From Cetobacterium sp. 8H (lineage in GTDB: Bacteria; Fusobacteriota; Fusobacteriia; Fusobacteriales; Fusobacteriaceae), in NCBI RefSeq assembly GCF_014250675.1, contig NZ_JACHTG010000003.1, positions 186,001-250,000 on the forward strand: DNA of 64,000 nucleotides, written 5' to 3'. The position numbers were made by a program, and so were the translations under genes. Below are positions 17,259-26,157 of this stretch, in pieces. Position 1 is the stretch's first letter. The number at the start of each line of letters is the position of its first letter. Below the pieces are notes generated by a model. The model did no database searches. It saw only the letters and a list, made by a program, of their open reading frames with translations, and was not told the DNA's origin.

Positions 17259-17936
17259 TTACATTCCCATTTTTATTCCTTTTTTAACAAGCCACCAATT
17301 TACTGGATAAGCGGTAAAAAAACCACAGCACATAGCTATTTGCATCATGAACCAAAATTCTGGAGTAGTTGGCGACAGTCTTCCTAAAAAACCAAAAATA
17401 ATTATTGCCATCCAACCATACATTCCTATTTGCCAAGAGGTAAGGGATAAAAAATCAATTTTAAGAGCAGTTAACCAAATTTTTATTCCTTTTTCTTTCA
17501 TCATAGGAGAAATAGCTGCATATTGGAATGTAACTCCTGTAATTAAAGCCAAAACATATTCAAGTGTCCATTCTCCAAAAGTTAGATTTTGAAAAACAGA
17601 AAAAGGGAAGAAAAAGAAAATCCACGAACCTATTAAATCAGCAAGAGTACATCCTGCACCACAATGTAAAGTATCAGCAACCACACCTTGCCAAAATTCT
17701 GAATATTTATTGTCCATATCCGACATATCCATTCCTGACATATCCATTTTACGGTATTTTCCTATTGTAAAATAAGCCCACAAACCAAATATCCCTGCCC
17801 ATAAACCATTTATAGGCCAGACAAGATTCATTATAGGCATTTCCTTTTGAGGATGTCTAAATAGATCTATTGTTATTATAATCGCTGAAAAAAGCCCAAT
17901 AAATAAGAAAAATTTAGAAACAATATTAAGAAACAT
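17259..17936 (-). CDS. DUF4396 family membrane protein with Met-rich loop
   Basis: Integral membrane protein of 225 residues with about six helices. Between the second and third helix lies KMDMSGMDMSDMDNKY (residues 63-78), a Met/Asp-rich stretch like those in copper-handling proteins, and then DTLHCGAGCTLADLIGS, a His-Cys-x-x-x-Cys motif at the start of a helix typical of DUF4396. The C-terminal helix pair has AMCCGF and AYPVNWWLVKKGIKMGM. The role of the family is not established; metal binding or transport is inferred from His, Cys and Met content. It is divergent from the stress-protein gene at 18079 and has its own ribosome site. Confidence 0.8.
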   Translation of the reverse strand: MFLNIVSKFFLFIGLFSAIIITIDLFRHPQKEMPIMNLVWPINGLWAGIFGLWAYFTIGKYRKMDMSGMDMSDMDNKYSEFWQGVVADTLHCGAGCTLADLIGSWIFFFFPFSVFQNLTFGEWTLEYVLALITGVTFQYAAISPMMKEKGIKIWLTALKIDFLSLTSWQIGMYGWMAIIIFGFLGRLSPTTPEFWFMMQIAMCCGFFTAYPVNWWLVKKGIKMGM

Positions 17937-18078
17937 AAAATCACCTCAAATAAAATTAATATAAATTATAGTTATTGATACATAGTATAAAATACTATTC
18001 CTTTAAATTTATTTTATTTCTTCAAAGGATAATAAATATTTATTCAGTAAGAAGACTAAAATTATATGAGGAGGTTCT

Positions 18079-18834
18079 ATGAAAAAGATCTTAGTTTTAT
18101 TTAAATATTATAATAATGCAGAATTAGCACTAAGAAACTATAAAGTTTTAAATGAAAAATTTGGATTTAAAATCTTGCCATTGTACATAAAAGATTTAAG
18201 GACAACAATTCCTATAGGCTCTACGTTTTTAACTTCAGGAATTGTTGTTGATAGTGTCAGAGAATTTGAAGACGAGTATATTGAAAAGTTAAAAAAAATA
18301 TTAAAAAATGAAGGAATTGAAGAAGATATTATCATAGAAACTGGATCAAATAAAGAAATTATTGAAAAATATCTAAAAAAAGCAGACTTATTACTTATGG
18401 AAGAAACTGAATATTTAGATGATGACTTTTTAGAAATATTAAAAGCAATATATAAGCCAATTATCATCGTCAATAAACAAAATTCAGCTTTTCAAAAAAT
18501 AGCAATAGTTTCAGATGATGGAATAAAAATAAATAAAAGTGCCACAAATTTTTTTAACTTATTTCCAGAATACAAAGAAGCTACAATTTTAAGTTGGGAT
18601 TACAATGACGAAGAAAATGATTTATATGAATTTTTAAAAGAAAAAGGTATAGATTTAAAAATTGAACTTTTTAATTCAAAATTTAATACAAAAAAAGATT
18701 TTTTTGAAAGAATTAATGAATTTGATTTTGTTATTATGGGGAATTTAAGTAAATCATTTTTCTTCCAAAAAATAACTAAAAGAATGGGTGTAGATTTAAT
18801 TGAAAAATCAGAAAAACCTATCTTTATAGGGTGA
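18079..18834 (+). CDS. Universal stress protein-like protein
   Basis: Cytoplasmic protein of 251 residues that looks like two degenerate UspA-type alpha/beta halves. It starts KKILVLFKYYNNAELALRNY, has an Asp/Glu-rich helix and strand LLLMEETEY, a KPIIIVNK strand at the midpoint, and again AIVSDDGIKINKSATNFF with KPIFIG at the end. The ATP-binding G-x2-G-x9-G motif typical of one Usp subclass is not clear, so nucleotide binding is doubtful. GAGGAGG precedes the ATG. Family assignment rests on pattern, not on a strong motif. Confidence 0.6.
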   Translation: MKKILVLFKYYNNAELALRNYKVLNEKFGFKILPLYIKDLRTTIPIGSTFLTSGIVVDSVREFEDEYIEKLKKILKNEGIEEDIIIETGSNKEIIEKYLKKADLLLMEETEYLDDDFLEILKAIYKPIIIVNKQNSAFQKIAIVSDDGIKINKSATNFFNLFPEYKEATILSWDYNDEENDLYEFLKEKGIDLKIELFNSKFNTKKDFFERINEFDFVIMGNLSKSFFFQKITKRMGVDLIEKSEKPIFIG

Positions 18835-18866
18835 AAAAGAGAGACTTTCATAAATATTTTCAAAAC

Positions 18867-18896
18867 AAAAGGAAGAGAATTAAAGCTCTTCCTTTT
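18867..18896. terminator. Bidirectional intrinsic terminator
   Basis: AAAAGGAAGAG / CTCTTCCTTTT with an 8-base loop between the convergent stress-protein and tldD genes. Confidence 0.85.
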
Positions 18897-18897
18897 T

Positions 18898-20277
18898 CTA
18901 TCTTCCACCGATAACCATATTCTGAATCTTAACCCTAGGTTGCCCAACATTTGCTGGAATACTTCCAGATACAGAGCCACACATACCCTGTCCATGAGCT
19001 AAATTATCTCCAACCATATCTATTTTTTTCAAGGTTTCAGGTCCATTTCCTATAAGAGTAGCCCCTCTAACAGGTTCTTCAATCTTCCCGTCTCTAATGA
19101 TATACCCTTCCATAATTGAAAAATTGAAATCACCTGTACTAGGATTTACAGAGCCACCACCCATATATTTAGCATATATACCATTTTCAACACCTTGTAA
19201 CATATCTTCTAAACTTGAATTTCCATTTAAAATAAAAGTATTTGTCATTCTTGAAGTTGGAGCATATTTATACGATTCTCTTCTCGCACTCCCTGTACTC
19301 TCCATACCCATTCTTCTTCCATTTAATTTATCTACCATATATCCCTTTAAAATTCCATTTTCAATCAAAAGGTTTCTCTTTGTTGGAGTTCCCTCATCAT
19401 CTATATTTGAAGATCCCCACTCGTTAGATAGAGTCCCATCATCTACCGCTGAAACAACGTCACTAGCTACCTTTTCTCCTAATTTTCCAGCAAAAACTGA
19501 GAGACCTTTAGATACACTTGTCGCTTCTAATCCATGCCCACATGCTTCATGAAATATTACTCCTCCAAATTCATTCTCAATAATTACCGGCATTTTACCA
19601 CTTGGAGCATACTTCGCCCCAAGCGCTGTTTTAGCTATCCTTGAAGCTTCTTTTGCATATTCTTTTACATCTATCTCTTTAAAAAATTCAAATCCTTTTG
19701 ATGCTCCTGGTCTATAAGAACCTGTTTGCATATCGTTCATGTCTGAAGCTATACTTTCTATCCCTATTCTACTTCTTATTCTTTTGTCCTCTGCCCAAAC
19801 GCCTTCTGAATTTGCTATTAAAACATTTTGTGAAGAATCACTATAATTTATTCTTACTTGACTTATACATTCATCAAAGTTTTTTGCAGCCTCATAACCT
19901 TCTCTCATCACTGCTATTTTATCCTCTTTCAAAACACTTGTAGGAGCTATTATAATCTTATTTCGATCCTCTACTTCTTTTTTTATAAGATTAATAACTA
20001 TATCTTCTTTTGTTCCTTTTATAGCCTTCGATGCTTTTTGAGCTGTCTTTATTAAATTATTGGGATTCATATCATTTGTATAAGCATACACTGAAAATAA
20101 TCCTTTAAAAATTCTAATTCCTATACCATAATCTTTTCCTGAAATTGCTTGCTCTACTTTTCCATCAACCATGTAAAAAGAATCGCCACTTTTACTCTCT
20201 ATAAAAACTTCTGCAAAATCGCCACCTGTTAATAATGCTTCATTTAATATATCTTCAATTAAACTTTTCGCTAACAT
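18898..20277 (-). CDS. tldD: Metalloprotease subunit TldD
   Basis: Catalytic subunit of the TldD/TldE zinc protease, which in E. coli processes microcin B17 and degrades unfolded short peptides in the cytoplasm. Length 459 is normal. The zinc motif HExxxH is present as FHEACGHGLEA near residue 240, and the partner gene tldE lies divergently 140 bases away. C-terminal NGPETLKKIDMVGDNLAHGQGMCG matches the family and supplies the third metal ligand Cys region (GMCGSVSG). Start ATG with GGAGAC upstream. Confidence 0.95.
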   Translation of the reverse strand: MLAKSLIEDILNEALLTGGDFAEVFIESKSGDSFYMVDGKVEQAISGKDYGIGIRIFKGLFSVYAYTNDMNPNNLIKTAQKASKAIKGTKEDIVINLIKKEVEDRNKIIIAPTSVLKEDKIAVMREGYEAAKNFDECISQVRINYSDSSQNVLIANSEGVWAEDKRIRSRIGIESIASDMNDMQTGSYRPGASKGFEFFKEIDVKEYAKEASRIAKTALGAKYAPSGKMPVIIENEFGGVIFHEACGHGLEATSVSKGLSVFAGKLGEKVASDVVSAVDDGTLSNEWGSSNIDDEGTPTKRNLLIENGILKGYMVDKLNGRRMGMESTGSARRESYKYAPTSRMTNTFILNGNSSLEDMLQGVENGIYAKYMGGGSVNPSTGDFNFSIMEGYIIRDGKIEEPVRGATLIGNGPETLKKIDMVGDNLAHGQGMCGSVSGSIPANVGQPRVKIQNMVIGGR

Positions 20278-20417
20278 TTTTAGTCTCCTTCTCTTTTTTT
20301 AATAGAGTATACCACAATAATAATTTTTTAGAAAATATTTAATTTTTTTTAATTAGCCCTTTATATTTTAATAATTAGGGGGTATAATCTACTAACTATT
20401 AACATCGGAGGCTAATA

Positions 20418-21758
20418 ATGGAAATAAAATTATTTATAGATAAAGTTTTTGAAAAAGCAAATGCTTTAAATTTAAAAGAGTTTGAGATTTATTTTTTGTC
20501 ATCAGAAAATGAATCTATAAAAGTTTTTAAAAGTGAAGTTGACACTTATAGCAATTCTCAAAATATGGGAATATCTTTCAGAGTTAAAATTGATGGAAAA
20601 ATGGGATATTCTTACACGGAATCTTTAGAAGAAGAGGATATTCTTACACTTATTAATACTGCTATTGTAAACGCTAAAATTATTGAAAATTTAGATATTA
20701 TAGATATCTATGGAGATAAAGAAAATTACAAAACTATTGATTCATTCAACGAAAACTTAGCTAATGTGAATGTCGAAGATAAAATAAAGTTTTTATTAAC
20801 TGCTGAACAAACAGCTTTAGAAATGGATCCAAGAGTAAAAAATGTTAATTATTGTGTAATTGGAAGTGGATATAGTGAAAACATTATAAAAAATTCTAAA
20901 GGACTTGAACTATATCATAAATCTAATTCAATATATGCATATATAGCTGTTGTTGTACAGGATGGCAATTCAATAAAAAATGATTCAGCATATATTGTTA
21001 CGAGAGATTTTTCAGAAATGAATCCTGTTAAACTAGCTCAAGAAGCTGTTCAAAAAGCTTTAAATAAACTTAACTCTTCAGCTATAGAAAATAAAAATTA
21101 TAAAGTTGTTATACAAAATGATGCTTTTGCTGATTTATTAGGTTCAATGAGTGGAATTTTTTCTGCCGAAGCTGTTCAAAAAGGAATATCTAAATTAAAG
21201 GATAAATTAAATACTTCTGTTGCTAGTCCGTTAGTTACGATAATTGATAATCCTCATTTAGAAAACGGATATGATAGTGTTCCTTTTGATGCCGAAGGAG
21301 TTCCTACAAAAGAAAAAAAATTAATTGAGAATGGAATTTTAAAAACATATCTTCATAATCTTAAAACTGCAAAAAAAGATAACATTAAAACAACAGGAAA
21401 TGCCTCTAAAGGTGGGTATAAAGGAACTATGGGTATATCTGCTTTTAATCTTTATTTAGAAAAAGGAGATCTCTCTTTTGAAAATATTTTAGAGTATGTA
21501 AATAACGGTGTTCTTATAACTGGATTTTCTGGGTTGCATTCAGGATTAAATTCAATTTCTGGAGATTTTTCATTAGCTACAGAGGGATTCCTAATAAAAA
21601 ATGGAAAGATTGAAAAACCATTAGATCAAATAACTGCGGCTGGAAACTTCTTTACTCTTCTACAAGATATCGAAAAAATCGGAACAGATATTAAGTTCAA
21701 TCTATCAGCTATTGGTGCTCCTTCAGTGGTTGTGAAAAATTTAAGTATCTCTTCGTAA
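20418..21758 (+). CDS. tldE: Metalloprotease subunit TldE/PmbA
   Basis: Partner of TldD, 446 residues. It has the same two-domain fold (KSEVDTYSNSQNMGISFRV at the N-terminus, PFDAEGVPTKEKKLIENG in the middle) but lacks the HExxxH zinc motif, as expected for TldE. The TldD equivalent region reads LLGSMSGIFSAEAVQKG. Divergent from tldD, sharing a 140-base control region that contains TATAAT near 20390. A mobA-mobB fusion gene follows after 27 bases. Confidence 0.93.
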   Translation: MEIKLFIDKVFEKANALNLKEFEIYFLSSENESIKVFKSEVDTYSNSQNMGISFRVKIDGKMGYSYTESLEEEDILTLINTAIVNAKIIENLDIIDIYGDKENYKTIDSFNENLANVNVEDKIKFLLTAEQTALEMDPRVKNVNYCVIGSGYSENIIKNSKGLELYHKSNSIYAYIAVVVQDGNSIKNDSAYIVTRDFSEMNPVKLAQEAVQKALNKLNSSAIENKNYKVVIQNDAFADLLGSMSGIFSAEAVQKGISKLKDKLNTSVASPLVTIIDNPHLENGYDSVPFDAEGVPTKEKKLIENGILKTYLHNLKTAKKDNIKTTGNASKGGYKGTMGISAFNLYLEKGDLSFENILEYVNNGVLITGFSGLHSGLNSISGDFSLATEGFLIKNGKIEKPLDQITAAGNFFTLLQDIEKIGTDIKFNLSAIGAPSVVVKNLSISS

Positions 21759-21785
21759 AATATAAATTCACAGGAGGTTAACACT

Positions 21786-22874
21786 ATGAATAAAATAAAT
21801 AATGTAGACGCTTTAATCCTTGCCGGAGGAAAAAGCTCTCGAATGAATTTTGCTGATAAAGCCTTACTAAATTTTGATAAAAATCGAACTTTTTTAGAAA
21901 AAATATCTGATGAGATGTCAAAATTTGAAAATTTGATGGTATCTATAAATCAAGATCAAAACTTTCTTGTACCAAGAGGTGTAATTGTTACAGATAGTGT
22001 TCCTAATATAGGTCCTCTTGAAGGTATTCATCAAGGACTTCTCAACGCAAAATCAAACTTTATTTTTGTTACAACCTGTGATATGCCAAATATAACTAAA
22101 GAATTTATAGATTTTGTTATGTTATTTCTTTCAAGTGATTATGATGCTATTATAATAAAGGATAGTCAAGGTAAAACTTATCCTTTATTTGGCTTATATA
22201 ATAAAAGTGCTTTAACCACTATAGAAGGATTTTTAATGGATAAAAATTATAGATTACAAGATGTCTTAGCCGAATTAAATGTTAAATATATCTCTTTAAA
22301 TAACACCACATTTGATTATAAAAAGTTATTGAAAAGTATTGATACTGAAGATGAGCTTAAACATCTTTCTATCTTTATGGGAAATCGTCCATTTATTTCT
22401 ATTTGTGGAGCTAAAAATAGTGGTAAAACTTGGTTAATTCAAGAGCTAATAAAACATTTTAAAGATGCTGGCTATAAGGTAGCTACAATAAAATATAATC
22501 CTAATCTAGATTTAAACTCTTTAGATTCCGACATCAACAAGTATAAAATTGCTGGTGCCCCCGGAACATTAGTTTTTTCAAAAGATAGTTATATTTTATT
22601 AAAAAATAGATCAAATGAGAATTTCTTTCAATATTTAAATCTTTTTAAAGATTTTGATGTCATATTATTAGAAGATTTCAAACACGAGCCTTTTCCTAAA
22701 ATAGAGATTTTAAGAAAAGATATCTCGCCTAAACCGGTTGCTAATCCACAGAATCTTCTTTTTTATGCAACTGATATTCCTGAACTTTTAGAAACTAAAA
22801 AACCTGACACTTTAGATATTAAAGATACTTTGAACATCTTTAAAATACTTTTAAAAATAACAGGTCTTAATTAA
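21786..22874 (+). CDS. MobA-MobB fusion, molybdopterin-guanine dinucleotide synthesis
   Basis: Bifunctional molybdenum-cofactor protein of 362 residues. Residues 1-195 are MobA: LAGGKSSRMNFADKALLNFD (11-30) with the GTP-binding signature, and VTTCDMPN at the metal site. Residues 203-362 are MobB with the P-loop GAKNSGKTWLIQEL (near 209) and KHEPFPKIEI. MobA joins GMP to molybdopterin; MobB is a GTPase that assists. Usually two genes; here one. AGGAGGT precedes the ATG. The product would serve molybdenum enzymes. Whether the xanthine dehydrogenase at 40 kb uses this dinucleotide is not shown. It is followed by dhaL after 12 bases. Confidence 0.88.
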   Translation: MNKINNVDALILAGGKSSRMNFADKALLNFDKNRTFLEKISDEMSKFENLMVSINQDQNFLVPRGVIVTDSVPNIGPLEGIHQGLLNAKSNFIFVTTCDMPNITKEFIDFVMLFLSSDYDAIIIKDSQGKTYPLFGLYNKSALTTIEGFLMDKNYRLQDVLAELNVKYISLNNTTFDYKKLLKSIDTEDELKHLSIFMGNRPFISICGAKNSGKTWLIQELIKHFKDAGYKVATIKYNPNLDLNSLDSDINKYKIAGAPGTLVFSKDSYILLKNRSNENFFQYLNLFKDFDVILLEDFKHEPFPKIEILRKDISPKPVANPQNLLFYATDIPELLETKKPDTLDIKDTLNIFKILLKITGLN

Positions 22875-22886
22875 GGAGGAAGTTTT

Positions 22887-23519
22887 ATGCAAGAGATTGG
22901 TAGAAAAGGAATTAAAAACTTATTTTCCATTACAGCTGATTTTTTATTATCTCACTGTAATGAATTCAATAAAATTGATTCAAAATATGGTGATGGAGAT
23001 CATGGAGTCACTATCACTAAAATTTGTCATACTATAGAAAATCATGTAGATAACTGGGAAGAGAATTATTCAATAAAAAAATTTATTGAAAATTTAGGTG
23101 AGGATATTATGGGTGTTAATGGAGGGTCGGCTGGTCCTTTATGGGGAACACTCTTTATAGGCTTATCAATTCCTTTAGCTAATGAAGAAAAACTTTCTAT
23201 TGAAAGTTTCAAAAAAATGTTTAAAAGCTCTTTAGATGAGCTACAAGAAATAACTTTAGCTAAAATCGGTGACAAGACAATGATGGACTCTTTTATTCCT
23301 GCGGTTGAAAGCATTCTTTCTTATAAGGGAGAATCTCTTGAAGAAATGTTTAATAGCGCTTCTGAGGCTGCTATTAAAGGATGTGAAAATACAAAAGATT
23401 ATACCGCTAAATTTGGAAGAGCTAAAAATTATGGTGATAAAACAATTGGAACTATTGATGCTGGAGCATACTCTATATCATTTTTATTTCAAGGTTTTTC
23501 AAAAGCACTAAAAGCTTAA
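22887..23519 (+). CDS. dhaL: Dihydroxyacetone kinase-type ATP-binding subunit DhaL
   Basis: Nucleotide-binding subunit, 210 residues, all-helical. The metal/ADP loop reads YGDGDHGVTITK (residues 32-43), the form typical of DhaL, followed by VNGGSAGPLWGTLF and a C-terminal GRAKNYGDKTIGTIDAGAYS lid. It needs DhaK to phosphorylate a sugar ketone. The GDGDHG version is found in ATP-using kinases as well as PTS-type ones; no DhaM gene is present here, which favours ATP as donor. Gap to dhaK is 39 bases. Confidence 0.9.
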   Translation: MQEIGRKGIKNLFSITADFLLSHCNEFNKIDSKYGDGDHGVTITKICHTIENHVDNWEENYSIKKFIENLGEDIMGVNGGSAGPLWGTLFIGLSIPLANEEKLSIESFKKMFKSSLDELQEITLAKIGDKTMMDSFIPAVESILSYKGESLEEMFNSASEAAIKGCENTKDYTAKFGRAKNYGDKTIGTIDAGAYSISFLFQGFSKALKA

Positions 23520-23558
23520 AATTTATAAAAGTTTATTTAGTTTATAAGGAGGGGTATT

Positions 23559-24581
23559 ATGAAAATGAAAAAATTTATTAACAATCCTACTGACCTTACG
23601 AAAGAACTTTTAGAAGGATTAGCTTTAGCTAATCCAGAGACACTTGAATATGTTGATCGCAAATTTATTGTAAACAAACATCTTGAAAATGCTAACAGAG
23701 TTACTATTGTAACTCTTGGTGGAACAGGACATGAACCAGCTATAAGTGGATTTGTTGGGGAAGGTATGGTTGATATCTCTGTTCCTGGAGATATTTTTGC
23801 AGCACCTAGTCCTCAAACTTGTTTTGAAGCCATTAAAATGGCAGATAAAGGAAAAGGAGTTTTATTTGTTGTTTTAAATCATGCTGGAGATATGCTTGCT
23901 GGAAATATTGCTATGAAAAATGCAAAAAAAGAGAATTTAAATGTTATCAAAGTTGTAACTCAAGAAGATGTTTCTAACGCAACTAGAGAAAATGCACATG
24001 ACAGAAGAGGCCTTGTTGGATGTATTCCTCTTTATAAAATTGCTGGTGGAGCTGCTGCTATAGGCAAACCTTTAGATGAAGTTGCACAAATAGCTCAATA
24101 TTTTGCCGATAATATGGCCACTATAGCTGTTGCTGCAAGAGGGGCTACACATCCTGCCACAGGTGATCCTATTGCAGAATTAAATGATGATGAAATGGAA
24201 ATTGGTATGGGACAACATGGTGAAGGTGGCGGTGGTAGAATGCCTCTTAAATCAGCAGATGAAACAACTGAAATCATGTTAGAAGCTCTTTTAAAAGATT
24301 TAGATATAAAATCTGGAGAGGAGCTTTTAGTTGTAGTAAACGGAACTGGTTCTACCACTCTTATGGAACAACTTATCATTTTTAGAAAAGCTCATAAATA
24401 TTTAGCTGAAAAAAATATAAAGATTGTTGCAAATATTGTTGGTGAAACTCTTACAGTTCAAGAACAAGCTGGATTTCAGCTAATGATTGCTCGTATGAAT
24501 AAAGAGCTTCTAGAATATTGGAATATGCCTTGTAATACTCCTTACTTTAAAAAAATTAATTCTAAAGGAGGTAATTTATGA
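23559..24581 (+). CDS. dhaK: Dihydroxyacetone kinase-type substrate subunit DhaK
   Basis: Substrate-binding subunit, 340 residues. It shows GGTGHEPAISGFVGEGMVD (residues 49-67), NHAGDMLAGNIAMKNA (about 108-123), and MGQHGEGG near residue 218 with the His that binds the keto group of the substrate covalently in characterised DhaK. DhaK-type kinases act on dihydroxyacetone or on larger ketoses such as erythrulose phosphate relatives, so the substrate is open. The stop overlaps the ATG of the next gene (ATGA), meaning that the small VOC-like protein is translationally coupled. Confidence 0.9.
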   Translation: MKMKKFINNPTDLTKELLEGLALANPETLEYVDRKFIVNKHLENANRVTIVTLGGTGHEPAISGFVGEGMVDISVPGDIFAAPSPQTCFEAIKMADKGKGVLFVVLNHAGDMLAGNIAMKNAKKENLNVIKVVTQEDVSNATRENAHDRRGLVGCIPLYKIAGGAAAIGKPLDEVAQIAQYFADNMATIAVAARGATHPATGDPIAELNDDEMEIGMGQHGEGGGGRMPLKSADETTEIMLEALLKDLDIKSGEELLVVVNGTGSTTLMEQLIIFRKAHKYLAEKNIKIVANIVGETLTVQEQAGFQLMIARMNKELLEYWNMPCNTPYFKKINSKGGNL

Positions 24582-24889
24582 AAGTTATGCATATTGGAGT
24601 CCCAACAAAAAAAATAAAACCAAACGAAAATTATATTGAAGGATTAAAAGTTTTTGTTACAAATCCAGAAGAACATGATTACAAGTTTGAGTTTTTAAGA
24701 TTTGATGAGAATTCTCCCATGGCAAATGAAATTCAAGTTAATCCACATATAGCAATATTAGTTGAAAATATCCATAATGAAATTTTTAAAGCTAATAAAA
24801 TATTACAATCTCCTTTTGATGCAGGAGATTATATCTTAGCATTTATAGAAAGAGATGGCGTAATTTTTGAGTTGATGCAACCTAAATAA
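24578..24889 (+). CDS. VOC/glyoxalase-like small protein coupled to dhaK
   Basis: Protein of 103 residues that overlaps dhaK by 4 bases. The pattern HIGVPTKKI at the start, PHIAILVENIHNEIFKANKIL in the middle and DYILAFIERDGVIFELMQP at the end matches the beta-alpha-beta-beta-beta unit of the vicinal oxygen chelate fold, with His, Glu and Glu in the places of metal ligands. It may isomerise or epimerise a small keto compound handled by the kinase. I do not recognise a characterised subfamily. Followed by a terminator, so it closes the operon. Confidence 0.65.
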   Translation: MKVMHIGVPTKKIKPNENYIEGLKVFVTNPEEHDYKFEFLRFDENSPMANEIQVNPHIAILVENIHNEIFKANKILQSPFDAGDYILAFIERDGVIFELMQPK

Positions 24890-24896
24890 ATTAAAA

Positions 24897-24923
24897 AACT
24901 GAGAGCTAAATTAACTCTCAGTT
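24897..24923 (+). terminator. Terminator of the dhaLK operon
   Basis: AACTGAGAG / CTCTCAGTT hairpin with 9-base loop and a run of Ts. Confidence 0.88.
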
Positions 24924-24964
24924 TTTTTATAAAAAAAAGCACCTAAGTGCTTACAAATTCTAAA

Positions 24965-25041
24965 TGGTGCCTAGAAAAGGATTCGAACCTTCGACCGCTC
25001 GGGTATGAACCGAGTGCTCTAGCCAACTGAGCTATCTAGGC
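24965..25041 (-). tRNA. tRNA-Met (CAT)
   Basis: Cloverleaf with acceptor GCCTAGA/TCTAGGC, discriminator A and encoded CCA; anticodon CAT in loop TTCATAC. Elongator Met is most likely because the acceptor is fully paired, unlike initiator tRNA; Ile (modified CAT) is not excluded. Confidence 0.9.
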
Positions 25042-25050
25042 AAATTAAAA

Positions 25051-25126
25051 TGGCAGGTCAAGAGGGACTCGAACCCCCAACCCTCGGTTTTGGAGACCGA
25101 TGCTCTACCAATTGAGCCATTGACCT
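25051..25126 (-). tRNA. tRNA-Trp (CCA)
   Basis: Acceptor AGGTCAA/TTGACCT, discriminator G, anticodon CCA in loop CTCCAAA, T arm GGTTCGAGTCC, encoded CCA. Confidence 0.95.
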
Positions 25127-25129
25127 GCA

Positions 25130-25206
25130 TGGTCGGAATAGCAAGATTCGAACTTGCGGCCCCCTGCTCCCAAGGCAGGTGCGCTACCGGACTGCGCTAT
25201 ATTCCG
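25130..25206 (-). tRNA. tRNA-Pro (TGG)
   Basis: Acceptor CGGAATA/TATTCCG, discriminator A, anticodon TGG in loop CTTGGGA, encoded CCA. First gene of the Pro-Trp-Met transcript. Confidence 0.95.
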
Positions 25207-25356
25207 ACTATTATTATGTAGCTGGTTGCTTGCTACTTAATAATAGTATCATAAATTATTTTATCTGTCAATAAACTTTTTTATTTTTTTATAAAAAAAT
25301 AAATTTATGCTATAATTAGACTAACTTATTTAGTATTTTATAAACTGGAGGTTCAA

Positions 25357-26118
25357 ATGATGAAACTAATTTCTTGGAATGTCAATGGTCTTAGAGCAAT
25401 TTTACAAAAAAACTTTATGGAATATTTTAAAGAAGTAGATGCTGATATCTTTTGTTTACAAGAAATCAAACTACAGGAAGGGCAGCTTGATTTAAAAATT
25501 GATAACTATAATATATTTTGGAACTATGCAGAAAAAAAAGGATACTCAGGTACTGCTATTTTTACAAAAGAAAATCCACTTTCTGTTACTTATGATATTG
25601 GAATAGATCACCACGATAAAGAGGGGAGAGTTATAACTCTTGAGTTTCAAAACTACTATCTAGTTAATGTATATACACCAAATTCCCAGTCAGAACTAGC
25701 AAGACTAGACTATAGAATGAATTGGGAAGATGATTTTAGAAATTATCTTTTATCTCTTAATTCTAAAAAGCCTGTTATTATTTGTGGTGATTTAAATGTA
25801 GCTCATACAGAAATAGATTTAAAAAATCCAAAATCTAATCAAAATAATGCTGGATTTACTAAACAAGAAAGAGATAAATTTTCAGAACTTTTAAATTCAG
25901 GATTTATAGATACTTTTAGATACAAAAATCCTACACTTACAGGTGCTTATTCATGGTGGTCTTATCGTTTCAGTGCTAGAAAAAATAATGCTGGATGGAG
26001 AATTGATTATTTCTTAGTATCTGATCAAATAAAAGATTCTATTTTAGAAGCTAATATCCATAATGAAGTAATGGGGTCAGATCACTGTCCTGTAGAGCTA
26101 ATTCTTAGCAATATATAA
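25357..26118 (+). CDS. xth: Exodeoxyribonuclease III / AP endonuclease
   Basis: Base-excision repair nuclease that cuts at abasic sites and has 3' exonuclease activity. It is 253 residues, the usual length. Motifs in order: ISWNVNGLRA (4-13), CLQEIKLQ with the metal-binding Glu, YTPNSQ, GDLNVAHTEIDL with the Asp-Asn pair, YSWWSYRF, and the terminal GSDHCPVEL with the catalytic His. Of the two adjacent ATG codons, both fit the CTGGAGG ribosome site. An extended -10 TGCTATAAT lies at about 25308-25316. Monocistronic, ending in a very strong bidirectional terminator. Confidence 0.96.
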   Translation: MMKLISWNVNGLRAILQKNFMEYFKEVDADIFCLQEIKLQEGQLDLKIDNYNIFWNYAEKKGYSGTAIFTKENPLSVTYDIGIDHHDKEGRVITLEFQNYYLVNVYTPNSQSELARLDYRMNWEDDFRNYLLSLNSKKPVIICGDLNVAHTEIDLKNPKSNQNNAGFTKQERDKFSELLNSGFIDTFRYKNPTLTGAYSWWSYRFSARKNNAGWRIDYFLVSDQIKDSILEANIHNEVMGSDHCPVELILSNI

Positions 26119-26157
26119 AAAATAGCTATCTCTAAAATTTAGAGATAGCTATTTTTT
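26117..26157. terminator. Strong bidirectional intrinsic terminator
   Basis: Near-perfect inverted repeat, core AATAGCTATCTCTAAA / TTTAGAGATAGCTATT, about 20 bp stem including A/T flanks, between the convergent exonuclease and permease genes. Confidence 0.9.

Noticed and set aside
18600-18995. 131-codon minus-strand ORF
   Set aside because: It overlaps the end of the stress-protein gene and the start of the terminator and of tldD in another frame; it has no ribosome site.
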